A stretch of 15,287 nt of DNA from an uncultured Lachnospiraceae bacterium (GTDB lineage: Bacteria > Bacillota_A > Clostridia > Lachnospirales > Lachnospiraceae). This document shows, in pieces, positions 6,855 through 13,693 of the stretch (within the stretch, counting starts at the first letter, position 1; each line of letters starts with the position of its first letter). The translations under genes were made by a program, and so were the position numbers. Below the pieces are notes generated by a model. It searched no databases and was not told where the DNA came from. It worked only from the letters and a program-made list of their open reading frames with translations. The stretch covers positions 1-15,287 of the forward strand of contig CAJUQU010000071.1 of assembly GCA_910588595.1 (NCBI GenBank), written 5' to 3'.

Positions 6855-7339
6855 TCGCTCTCCCACTCCTTTCTTTTTAAAAGTAGTTGTTCCTTTCCAC
6901 GGTAAAAAGTCACTCTTGCCCAATTCTCGCTCCTGCCCATGATCTCGCCGATCTCCTTGAATGAGAGCTGTCCCATCACGCGCAGATAGATCACTTCGCG
7001 CATCTGCGGCGCGAGTTTCTGCATCTCCTTGAGTACATCCATGAGTTCCAGCCTGACGATCGCCGTCTGTTCAACATGATCCGACGCTCTTGCTTCCGGC
7101 ATTTGTGCCTGTTCTGTCGGGATTTCGCGCCCGTTTTTTCCAAGATGCCTGTAAAAAAGGTGTTTGGCAATCTGGCACAGCCAGACAGACATCTTGCAGC
7201 TGCCGTCAAATCGTTCTAACGACAGGAAAGCCTGCAGAAAGCTTTCCTGCGTCAGCTCTTCCGCCAGCTGTGTATCATGGCATACGGAGAGCAGAAAATG
7301 ATATACGATTTTTCCGTATTCCCTATATAATTCTTCCAT
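6851..7339 (-). CDS. ECF-type RNA polymerase sigma factor (sigma-70 family)
   Basis: This 162-residue protein has sigma region 2 at about residues 1-68 (YGKIVYHFLLSVC, then the AEELTQESFLQAF helix) and region 4 at about 100-155. The region 4 helix-turn-helix is LSFKEIGEIMGRSENWARVTFYRGKEQL. Regions 1 and 3 are absent, as expected for the ECF group. AGGAGG is five bases before the ATG at 7339. The 3' end overlaps the anti-sigma start by 4 bp, so the pair is translationally coupled. ECF factors usually activate their own promoter, but no convincing ECF promoter pair was recognised in the 156 bp upstream. The rest of the regulon cannot be deduced from the window. Confidence 0.92.
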   Translation of the reverse strand: MEELYREYGKIVYHFLLSVCHDTQLAEELTQESFLQAFLSLERFDGSCKMSVWLCQIAKHLFYRHLGKNGREIPTEQAQMPEARASDHVEQTAIVRLELMDVLKEMQKLAPQMREVIYLRVMGQLSFKEIGEIMGRSENWARVTFYRGKEQLLLKRKEWESE

Positions 7340-7433
7340 GCAGACCTCCTTTCAGGCGCCGACGATTTTACTTTCCGCAGAGTTCACTTATATATCCGTT
7401 GGGGGAGAGATTCGTTACAACAGTTTCTGTTTT

Positions 7434-7497
7434 TTTCTGTCGATACGGATTTTTGCAGTTTTGCGCATCTTTCTGTCATGCGGATTTCCGCAGTTTT
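7434..7497. repeat. Imperfect tandem repeat upstream of the sigma factor gene
   Basis: Two copies of about 28 bases (7434-7462 and 7470-7497) share TTTCTGTC, CGGATTT and GCAGTTTT in the same order with nearly the same spacing. They lie between the MutS2 stop and the sigma gene, with the second copy touching the MutS2 stop codon. Confidence 0.6.
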
Positions 7498-9415
7498 ATA
7501 CAGGATCATAGTGTATCGTTTCCTCTGTGTACTTCCGCTCCATATCGTGTTTTAACTTGCGGTTTTCCACGGTCTCGAAGACGATCGAGAAATCATAGTC
7601 TGCCGGGTAGAGCCGTTCCGCCGCCACGTGGAGCTTTACCCGCTTGTGGTTGATCCAGATCTTTTTATTCTGAAGTTGTACCCGCAGGATGCCTTTTTCA
7701 TTGACAGGTTCACACACGATGCCGATCTTTTTGTCGGGAAATATCATCACGCTGTCCCCGCGTTTGTATTTTGTGCTGAGATCTGTGCCTGCGGACAGTT
7801 TTTTTGTCTTTGATATCCTTCGCGTGCCATGTTTCGAAATACCGGTGTCTTTATTTTGAGTTTCATCTTTTTGAAATTTGTAGCTGTCCACAGCAGCATC
7901 GCCATAAGCCGCCCGAATCGCCGTTTTCAGCATTTCGTCTGGCATGCCGAGTCTGTCTGCGATATAAAATGCACAGCTCTCCCCCGCTTCCCCGATCACC
8001 ATCTGGTACGTGGGGCACAGTGTTTCCTTGTCGAAGGTCATTCTCGCGTTGACGACATCTGGTGTCTTCTCCGCATATTCTTTTACCTCGGGATAATGCG
8101 TCGTGGCAAGGAACAGACATTCGCTTTTTCGCAGTTCCTCGAGTATCGCGACAGCGATCCCCATGCCCTCCGCGGGATCGGTTCCAGAGCCCATCTCGTC
8201 CATGATCACGAGGCTGTCCCGGTTTACCTCTCCCAAGACCTCCAGCACGTTTTTGATATGTGCCGAGAATGTCGAGAGATTTTCGGCGATGTCCTGCCCG
8301 TCCCCGATGTCGCACAGATATCCGCTGTTCATGCAGATATCCGCAGCCGTGCAGGTGACGTGAAGCCCGCATTGCGCCATGATGCAGCAGAGCATGACTG
8401 TCTTGATCGCCACCGTCTTTCCGCCGGTATTGGGGCCGGTTATGATGATTCCTCTCGCCTGCTTTCCGATTTCAAACTGCAGGGGGACGTTTACTTCCTT
8501 GTCCATCAGCGGATGCCTTGCGTCTGTCAGGGCGATCCGGCGCTCTGTGTTGATCTCCGGTTCCACGGCGTCCATGTCGATGCTGAGTTTGCCCTTCGAA
8601 AATATAAAATCCAGTTTTTCCATCATGCGGATATCTTCGCTCATCGCACTGACGGCTTCTGCGACCATTGCCGTCAGCGTGTACAGGATGCGGTAGACCT
8701 CGTTTTCCTCACTGATGCGCAGCAGCTGCAGCTCCTCGCAATATTTTGCGACGCTCACCGGCTCGATGAAAAAAGTATTTCCGGTGGCAGATTTATCGAT
8801 CACACTGCCTGGTATCTTGAACTTGTATTCTTTTTTTACAGGAACGCATATTCTTCCATTTCGTGTGGTGCAATAGCTGTCCGCCATGCACTCTTTGTTG
8901 GAGCGCATGATCTGTTCCGCCTTCTGCTTCATCTGCTCTTCGCACCGCATGATATCGCTTCTGATCTGCCGTAAGTCTTTGGAGGCATAGTCGTCGACGG
9001 CACCATTTCGGATCTGTTCGCTGATCTCCTCCCTGAGCGCTTCCAACGCGTCCAGATTTTCCTCATAATAGGCGAGCGGATTGTTGAACATTTTGCCTCT
9101 GCCCAGATAATCTTTCAGGCGCTGGACGGACACCAGAACTTTTTCCACGCGCTCTAGCTGGTACGGCGTCAGGCAGTCCCCCTTCTCCGCGATCGTCAGG
9201 ATCTCTTTTGCCTCCGCGACATTCTGCAGGGGCGGGGTTCCCACTCTTTCGATCAGGATCCGGCTGTTCGTGGTGTCCCGCAGCTGTTTTCTCAGCTCAC
9301 TCTCCGACAGATAACACCCTGTTTCCGCTATCGTTTCCTTTGCTTTGTCTGTGACTGCAAGATCTTTCCACTGTTTTTTTATTTTATCAAATTCTATCTG
9401 TTGATCAATATTCAT
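7496..9415 (-). CDS. mutS2: MutS2-family ATPase lacking the Smr domain
   Basis: This 639-residue protein is a MutS2-type ATPase. Family members act in suppression of recombination and, in Bacillus, in rescue of collided ribosomes. The N-terminal clamp and helical domains span residues 1-290. The ATPase core has Walker A GPNTGGKT at 327-334, the GDGQDI and STFSAH motifs at 371-386, Walker B with SLVIMDEMGSGTD at 401-413, and ATTHYPE at 437-443. A KOW-like SH3 segment follows at about 550-590 (KYKRGDSVMIF to WINHKRVKL). Normal MutS2 is about 780 residues and ends with an Smr nuclease domain carrying HGxGxG; here the chain stops about 50 residues after the KOW region with no such motif. The start at 9415 has AAAGGA about 7 bases upstream. 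No MutL-like gene is nearby, consistent with a role outside mismatch repair. Confidence 0.9.
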   Translation of the reverse strand: MNIDQQIEFDKIKKQWKDLAVTDKAKETIAETGCYLSESELRKQLRDTTNSRILIERVGTPPLQNVAEAKEILTIAEKGDCLTPYQLERVEKVLVSVQRLKDYLGRGKMFNNPLAYYEENLDALEALREEISEQIRNGAVDDYASKDLRQIRSDIMRCEEQMKQKAEQIMRSNKECMADSYCTTRNGRICVPVKKEYKFKIPGSVIDKSATGNTFFIEPVSVAKYCEELQLLRISEENEVYRILYTLTAMVAEAVSAMSEDIRMMEKLDFIFSKGKLSIDMDAVEPEINTERRIALTDARHPLMDKEVNVPLQFEIGKQARGIIITGPNTGGKTVAIKTVMLCCIMAQCGLHVTCTAADICMNSGYLCDIGDGQDIAENLSTFSAHIKNVLEVLGEVNRDSLVIMDEMGSGTDPAEGMGIAVAILEELRKSECLFLATTHYPEVKEYAEKTPDVVNARMTFDKETLCPTYQMVIGEAGESCAFYIADRLGMPDEMLKTAIRAAYGDAAVDSYKFQKDETQNKDTGISKHGTRRISKTKKLSAGTDLSTKYKRGDSVMIFPDKKIGIVCEPVNEKGILRVQLQNKKIWINHKRVKLHVAAERLYPADYDFSIVFETVENRKLKHDMERKYTEETIHYDPV

Positions 9416-9508
9416 TTTTAGTCCTTTCTTTTTCTGGTTACTATTTATTGTCTATCCTCTTTCTGTCCGCGCGCTTGTTTTGGTCAAAATGAGCTGTGAC
9501 GGTTTGTT

Positions 9509-10339
9509 TTATGAGCCTGCACTGTTGTAGTGTTTTAGCCCGTGCGTCCACATCGCACATGTGATCGCCGTAAACAGCACAACGACGCCGATCCCATAGA
9601 CTGCTCTTTGCAGAGTCATTTCCCCCACCATACTTTGCACCGGCAGTGTTGCCATGATCCCGTACGGCAGTATCAGGTAAAAGATCACTTTGTAAACTCC
9701 GTGGAGCGCGATCCCAGGCAGCTTCATACATAGATCTATGCCAGCCTCCTCCAACTGCTCCATGCGCGCCATCGAAACGATATACAGTGAAACGGAGCGA
9801 ATGAGGATCTCCATCTCATAGTACAAGATTTCCATGAGCACGATCCAGAAGAGATATGACGCCAGACCTGCCAGTGTCAGTCCCCGCTCCAGCTTCGAAA
9901 CACCGAACGCAATGATGCATATGCTCATCAATATGAGGGGAATGGAACCTGGACTGATGTTTTCGAACGTCAGCCGGAACAGTGGACTGACTGGTTTCGA
10001 CAGATACAGATCCAACTCCCCTGAACGGATCTTCTGCGGAATAGCATTGGTTCCAAAGAAATATATGGTCATATTGACGGCATTGAGCAGCGAAAATGTC
10101 CCTATATACAGGATCATCTCACCCTTTCCCCAGCTTCCGATCGTCTCCACGTTGGAATACACCACCCCGAATGCCAGCAGCTGTATCAGAAACAGGCTTC
10201 CATCCACAAAAAAGGGCGCAAAGAAATCCAGCCGGAACACAGCGATCCCATGAAAACGCAAATAAAACAGTTCCCGCAGCACACGCATATTTTTCCTGAT
10301 CGCACTTGATCTGGTCTCTTTTCTGTCTTTTTCTTTCAT
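9509..10339 (-). CDS. ABC-2 family permease (DUF990 / ABC2_membrane_6-like), second subunit
   Basis: This 276-residue membrane protein has about six hydrophobic segments (roughly residues 45-65, 75-97, 135-150, 155-175, 210-230, 245-262). The conserved FGTNAIPQKIRSGELDLYLSKPVSPLF segment is typical of the DUF990 group of ABC-2 permeases. The N-terminal 20 residues are charged and cytoplasmic. Its ATG at 10339 shares one base with the stop codon of the preceding permease (TAATG), so the two are coupled and probably form a heterodimeric channel. Such transporters are usually encoded with an ATPase of the NatA type, and here that gene is truncated (11130-11597). The substrate is unknown. Confidence 0.82.
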   Translation of the reverse strand: MKEKDRKETRSSAIRKNMRVLRELFYLRFHGIAVFRLDFFAPFFVDGSLFLIQLLAFGVVYSNVETIGSWGKGEMILYIGTFSLLNAVNMTIYFFGTNAIPQKIRSGELDLYLSKPVSPLFRLTFENISPGSIPLILMSICIIAFGVSKLERGLTLAGLASYLFWIVLMEILYYEMEILIRSVSLYIVSMARMEQLEEAGIDLCMKLPGIALHGVYKVIFYLILPYGIMATLPVQSMVGEMTLQRAVYGIGVVVLFTAITCAMWTHGLKHYNSAGS

Positions 10340-11133
10340 TATATCCCCACCCCGTCATAAGTTTTAAAATATTTTTTCTGAGTTCCCCGGATCACAAGCT
10401 GGATGACCACGCACCAGCAGGCGATGACCGCAACGCCTTCTAACATCTCGTCCCTGCACATTCCAGTCAGCAGCATGGATGGCAGATAGGTGACGTAATA
10501 AAATGGCAGGAGGCGCAGGATGCGGACCACGTTTTCCGTAAACAGCGCCAGCGGAATGATACTTCCGGTGATCAGCGAGACCAGGTTATTCTTGATCATC
10601 AGAAATGTGCCGATGCCCTGGTATTTCAAAGTCAGCAGACCGAGAAAATAATTGAGCTGCACCATAAAGACCATTCCCAGCACCGCCATAATGACAGCGC
10701 ACGCGATCACAGACCATTCCGTCACAAAGACAAACTGGATCCTGAATACGAAGATCCACACCACTGCCGCGATGAAGTCAAACACAAGATAAAACAGTAC
10801 CACGCCCAGCTCCATCGCCATAAAATACAGTTCTATGCCGGCAGGTATCACCATGTACTTTGAAAAAGTTCCGTTCCGGATCCTGTAATGGATCTCGCCG
10901 CTGATTCCGTCAGACATCTCCAGCTGCGACAGAAAGGAGTTGACGATATAATAGGAAAGTATGCCGTGAAAGGTGAACATGCCGACAGTTTCCTTTCCCT
11001 GGAACAGGATCCCCCATAACAGATACGCAAACAGGATCCTGGAGATGGTGAAGATCATATTGAAAATCACGTCTGCCCGCCATACCAGCTGTGTCTTCGT
11101 GTATGTTTTCGCTATTGCCCAATATTTTCTCAT
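10339..11133 (-). CDS. ABC-2 family permease (DUF990-like), first subunit
   Basis: This 264-residue protein has about six membrane segments. Its N-terminus RKYWAIAKTYTKTQLVWRAD and the following FNMIFTISRILFAYLLWGILF match the first helix region of DUF990-type ABC-2 permeases. The segment IHYRIRNGTFSKYMVIP is the counterpart of the RSGELDLYLSKP segment in its partner. The start at 11133 overlaps the stop of the remnant ATPase gene by four bases (ATGA), with GGAGG seven bases before it. The order ATPase, permease, permease is the standard layout of this transporter class. Both permeases are intact by eye, but the ATPase half is missing its Walker A region, so the operon may be inactive or may borrow an ATPase. 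Confidence 0.82.
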   Translation of the reverse strand: MRKYWAIAKTYTKTQLVWRADVIFNMIFTISRILFAYLLWGILFQGKETVGMFTFHGILSYYIVNSFLSQLEMSDGISGEIHYRIRNGTFSKYMVIPAGIELYFMAMELGVVLFYLVFDFIAAVVWIFVFRIQFVFVTEWSVIACAVIMAVLGMVFMVQLNYFLGLLTLKYQGIGTFLMIKNNLVSLITGSIIPLALFTENVVRILRLLPFYYVTYLPSMLLTGMCRDEMLEGVAVIACWCVVIQLVIRGTQKKYFKTYDGVGI

Positions 11134-11597
11134 GCTATACCTCCGTTTTCATCGATCCCCGTCTCCTGGTAGATGCGTTCAACCACAATGCCGATCTCTT
11201 CCTCCTCGACCACAATATCCTTGGGTTCGTGCGCCATGAGCTCCGAGAACAGATGCCTGGCATTTTCCTTTGGCGTTTCGTATATTTTTTTGTACGGCTC
11301 ATCCATGACGACGTCCACCTGCTTTCTCTGTTGCAGCGTGTAATCCGTCGGACTGTCATAGGTCACGATGATTTTCTTGTTCCTCTGGTATCGGTCAAAC
11401 AGTTCGTCCGTTGCACCGTCGTAGATCTTTGTGCCGTGGTTTATGACGACTGTCCGCCTGCACAGTGTCTTGATATCCTCGATGTAGTGCGAGGTCAGGA
11501 TGATCGTTGTTCCCTTTTCCTCGTTGATCTCTTTCAGGAAATTGCGGATCTGTTTCGCGGCGATGGCATCCAGACCGATGGTCTTTTTATCCGTGAA
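11130..11597 (-). pseudogene. ABC-2 transporter ATP-binding protein, C-terminal fragment
   Basis: The frame encodes 155 residues matching the C-terminal half of a NatA-type ABC ATPase. It begins at the D-loop (TIGLDAIAAKQIRNFLKEI), continues through the H-loop (TIILTSHYIEDI) and TVVINHGTKIYDG, and ends in the accessory C-terminal domain. A stop at 11600-11598 precedes it. Walker A, Q-loop, signature and the usual LDEP of Walker B are absent; the residues before TIGLD read DKK instead of DEP. The upstream DNA is a non-coding structured region and not the rest of the gene, so the 5' half has been lost by rearrangement. The 3' end still overlaps the permease start. An internal ATG at 11366 could start a 78-residue product, but without ATPase function. 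Confidence 0.82.
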
Positions 11598-11620
11598 TCA
11601 TTCCATTGGACAGAAATTGG

Positions 11621-11673
11621 AGCCGTGCGCCGCATAGCGGCTTGATTCCTCTGCACGGGGCTGTGCATAAAAA
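11621..11673. repeat. Structured intergenic element, copy B
   Basis: Outer arms CCGTGC (11623-11628) and GCACGG (11653-11658) enclose an inner hairpin GCCGC-ata-GCGGC (11629-11641) and 11 unpaired bases. TGTGCATAAAAA follows at 11662-11673. The layout is the same as in copy A (5952-6004), but the paired bases differ and the complementarity is kept. As in copy A, it sits on the minus strand right behind a terminator hairpin. Confidence 0.58.
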
Positions 11674-11699
11674 GAACATGACCATACAGCCATGTTCTT
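11667..11699 (-). terminator. Rho-independent terminator before element B
   Basis: Stem AAGAACATG (11672-11680) pairs with CATGTTCTT (11691-11699) across a 10-base loop. Reading minus, it is followed by a run of T that merges with TTTTTATGCACAG. It would end the small unit starting near 11924 and any read-through from the ABC exporter. Confidence 0.78.
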
Positions 11700-11828
11700 A
11701 TGATTCCAAAATTTATACCATAATACTATAGCGATTGTAAGGCGAAAACGCCAACAGCATACGCTGTCGACAAATGGGCAGACTTCTAGCACAGCGTTGG
11801 CTAAATGCCAAAATCTCCCCTGCAATAT

Positions 11829-11867
11829 TTACTTTGCAATTTTCTCCATTACAATCAAGGCTAACAT
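11829..11867 (-). CDS. Possible 12-residue peptide (leader or remnant)
   Basis: AGGAGG (11880-11875) lies seven bases before an ATG at 11867, which opens MLALIVMEKIAK and then TAA. The ribosome site is as good as that of any gene in the window. After the TAA the same frame remains open for another 77 codons, which may mean that a longer small protein has been interrupted. An overlapping frame from a TTG at 11871 runs 52 codons with four Cys but has poor spacing to the ribosome site. I do not recognise any of these products. Confidence 0.3.
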   Translation of the reverse strand: MLALIVMEKIAK

Positions 11868-11899
11868 GCAAAATCCTCCTAAAATTAATTATATTGCAA

Positions 11900-11919
11900 C
11901 AGTACAGTTTTTTGTACTG
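11900..11919. promoter_or_regulatory. Dyad just downstream of the small unit's promoter
   Basis: CAGTACA (11900-11906) and TGTACTG (11913-11919) are perfect inverted repeats around six bases. A second pair, AACAGTA (11898-11904) and TACTGTT (11923-11929), overlaps it. Its position just after the -10 box fits either a repressor operator or a 5' hairpin of the transcript. Confidence 0.5.
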
Positions 11920-11930
11920 CTATACTGTTT

Positions 11931-11959
11931 ATCATACGTGCAAACAGGCTGGTTGTCAA
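11931..11959 (-). promoter_or_regulatory. Strong sigma-A promoter of the small unit
   Basis: TTGACA (11959-11954), a 17-base spacer and TATGAT (11936-11931) match the consensus at 11 of 12 positions. It starts 22 bp after the stop of the ABC exporter gene and points to the small ORF at 11867. Confidence 0.78.
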
Positions 11960-11981
11960 GTACCAATTTTAGGCGTCATTT

Positions 11982-13562
11982 TTATAACTGCAGCACCACA
12001 TCAAACTGGTCGAGCACGTCCTGGCTCCGGTCATGTGTGATCACGATGACGATCTTATCCCTGATACCGAAGATCATGTTAAATATTTCGTTCGCTGTAT
12101 CGGCGTCCAGATTGCTTGTCGGCTCATCGAAGATGAGGACATCGTAATCGTGGATCATGAACCTCGCGATATCGATCCTCTGCTTTTCACCGAACGAGAC
12201 TTCTCCGGAATCCGCGGCATCGATCTTCTTGCGGACAAGCTCGTTGTCAAGCTTTAGATGCTGGCAGAGCTGCGCTATCTTGGTGTCGGGTATATCCTTT
12301 CTATATAGTATGATATTGTCCCTGACAGAACCGTCGATCAGAAACTCGTTCCGCTGGATATATCCGATCCTGTCATAAACGCAGTCAGAATCCAGAGCTC
12401 TGATATCCTGTCTGTTGACCAGAACATTTCCCGTATACTCGGTTTGTGTCAGATACTTCATCAACAGGCGCATCAGCGTCGATTTGCCCTTTCCCGATTC
12501 CCCGACAATGGCGTATTTCCTGCCAGCCTCAAAGGTCATGTTGAAGTCGTGGAAGATCTCTTTGTTTCCAAACTGCAGATTCAGATCACGGAATGCGATC
12601 TCCTGCACCTTTCCAGTGATCTCCTTCGCCGTTTTTTCTGCTATGATCTGTTCCTGATCGATCCGCTGTATGATCTCGCCTGCTGTTCCCATCAGATTTT
12701 TGTCCTGCACGAAAATCTGCAGCGGAGAGAATACACCGTTCAGCAGCTGTACTGCGGAGATCAGCAGCCCAACTGTCATATTCCCGCGAAGAACAAACCA
12801 TATCCCGACAGCCATGCACGACAGCTGTGACAGCATGCCGATGAACATTCCTATGTCATTCGAAGCGACTTTGGCAAAAAGGTAACTTTTTCTGGATTTT
12901 TCATACACATGGTCATTCGCATCCAGTTTTCCACTGAAAAGATTTCCCAATCCCAGCAGTTTCACCTGCTCAAAACCTTTTAGATAATTCTCGAGAACTG
13001 CCATATAGCTGCTGTTATGCTGTGTGTACTCCACCGTCTTCTTCGCCATGACTGCGCCCGGAATCTGGGAGAGGACAACCGTCACACCGGAGAGGACAAC
13101 GAACGATAAGCCGAGTTTCCAATTGATGATAAAAATGGATAGCAGGCTGACCGATGCTGACATAATATTAGAAACGATGCTGCATTTCGGCATCAGGTAA
13201 TTGTCCACCACAAGATCGATATCTTTCGAGTACAGACTCAGGTAATGTCCGTTCTTCTCAGACAAATAAGCATTCAGCTCCTTGTGGTAGAGCGCCCTGT
13301 ACAGCTTTGTCTTTATGCAGCGGACGACCTTGTTGACATAGACGATCCTTGCATAGTCATACAAAAACGAGGCGATCAACCCGCACACTGCCATACCGAT
13401 ACACAGCAGCATCGTCATCTGGAGTGAATCGGACGGATTGATCACCACATCGACCACTTTTCCAAGACAGAATGAAAATACTGCCATGAAACATGCCGAA
13501 ACCAATCCGATAAATGCCGTCAAAATAAAAATCCCCCTGTACCTTTTTTCTGCCTCTGCCAT
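11982..13562 (-). CDS. ABC transporter, fused permease and ATP-binding half-transporter
   Basis: This 526-residue protein is an exporter-type half-transporter that should work as a dimer in the membrane. The membrane domain spans about residues 10-295, with helices near 12-35, 50-70, 130-150, 152-170, 240-258 and 262-280. The ATPase domain has Walker A GESGKGKST at 354-362, the Q-loop YIQRNE near 401, a divergent signature VSFGEKQ at 455-461 in place of LSGGQ, Walker B VLIFDE at 475-480 with the D-loop SNLD, and the H-loop His510. The start at 13562 has AGGAGG eight bases upstream and a good promoter at 13617-13645. No partner transporter gene is adjacent, so it may form a homodimer. Only the small unit at 11667-11959 follows on the same strand. 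The substrate is unknown; peptide export is plausible for this subgroup. Confidence 0.9.
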   Translation of the reverse strand: MAEAEKRYRGIFILTAFIGLVSACFMAVFSFCLGKVVDVVINPSDSLQMTMLLCIGMAVCGLIASFLYDYARIVYVNKVVRCIKTKLYRALYHKELNAYLSEKNGHYLSLYSKDIDLVVDNYLMPKCSIVSNIMSASVSLLSIFIINWKLGLSFVVLSGVTVVLSQIPGAVMAKKTVEYTQHNSSYMAVLENYLKGFEQVKLLGLGNLFSGKLDANDHVYEKSRKSYLFAKVASNDIGMFIGMLSQLSCMAVGIWFVLRGNMTVGLLISAVQLLNGVFSPLQIFVQDKNLMGTAGEIIQRIDQEQIIAEKTAKEITGKVQEIAFRDLNLQFGNKEIFHDFNMTFEAGRKYAIVGESGKGKSTLMRLLMKYLTQTEYTGNVLVNRQDIRALDSDCVYDRIGYIQRNEFLIDGSVRDNIILYRKDIPDTKIAQLCQHLKLDNELVRKKIDAADSGEVSFGEKQRIDIARFMIHDYDVLIFDEPTSNLDADTANEIFNMIFGIRDKIVIVITHDRSQDVLDQFDVVLQL

Positions 13563-13616
13563 CTTAGCAACCTCCTTGCGATACGCACCATTTTCCTGAT
13601 AATCCTGTCTGTGCCT

Positions 13617-13645
13617 ATCATAAATAAAATAACCACCGATGTAAA
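13617..13645 (-). promoter_or_regulatory. Sigma-A promoter of the ABC half-transporter gene
   Basis: TTTACA (13645-13640), a 17-base spacer and TATGAT (13622-13617) give 10 of 12 consensus matches. The -35 box and part of the spacer lie inside the hairpin at 13631-13665. Confidence 0.7.
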
Positions 13646-13665
13646 TAGCTGTACATCAAGTGGTT
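13631..13665 (-). terminator. Terminator-like hairpin behind the DUF1848 gene
   Basis: AACCAC with GATGTA (13631-13643) pairs with TACATC and GTGGTT (13652-13665), giving a 12-bp stem with one mismatch point and an 8-base loop. T-rich sequence follows on both strands (ATTTTATTT reading minus, TGTTTTG reading plus). It would stop transcription from the DinB/DUF1848 pair, although the next promoter overlaps it. Confidence 0.6.
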
Positions 13666-13693
13666 TGTTTTGAGGGATAAGAGGTTCGGATTT

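Larger units (their letters stand above)
11674..11924 (-). ncRNA. Candidate small structured transcript between promoter and terminator
   Basis: A strong promoter (11931-11959) and a terminator (11667-11699) bound a stretch of about 250 bases with no sizeable recognised gene. Reading minus it holds a 5' hairpin (11900-11919), an AGGAGG site with a 12-codon ORF, and two adjacent short hairpins (ACAGC-loop-GCTGT at 11754-11767 and GGCG-loop-CGCC at 11741-11752). It could be a small RNA, a leader peptide with attenuator, or the remnant of a small-peptide gene. The existence of a transcript is inferred only. Confidence 0.35.

Noticed and set aside
6855..6923. N-terminal extension of the anti-sigma factor
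   Set aside because: The extra 23 codons lie inside the sigma gene, while the ATG at 6854 has the ATGA overlap and places the Cys6 motif normally.
7829..8974. Long open frame of 381 codons on the plus strand
   Set aside because: It lies wholly opposite the MutS2 gene, has no recognisable domain, and its His/Asp/Arg-rich composition is that of an antisense shadow.
11598..11825. 75-codon minus-strand frame in the non-coding block, starting with a TTG
   Set aside because: It runs through the terminator and structured element B and has no ribosome site of its own. It is kept only as a note under the 12-codon ORF.
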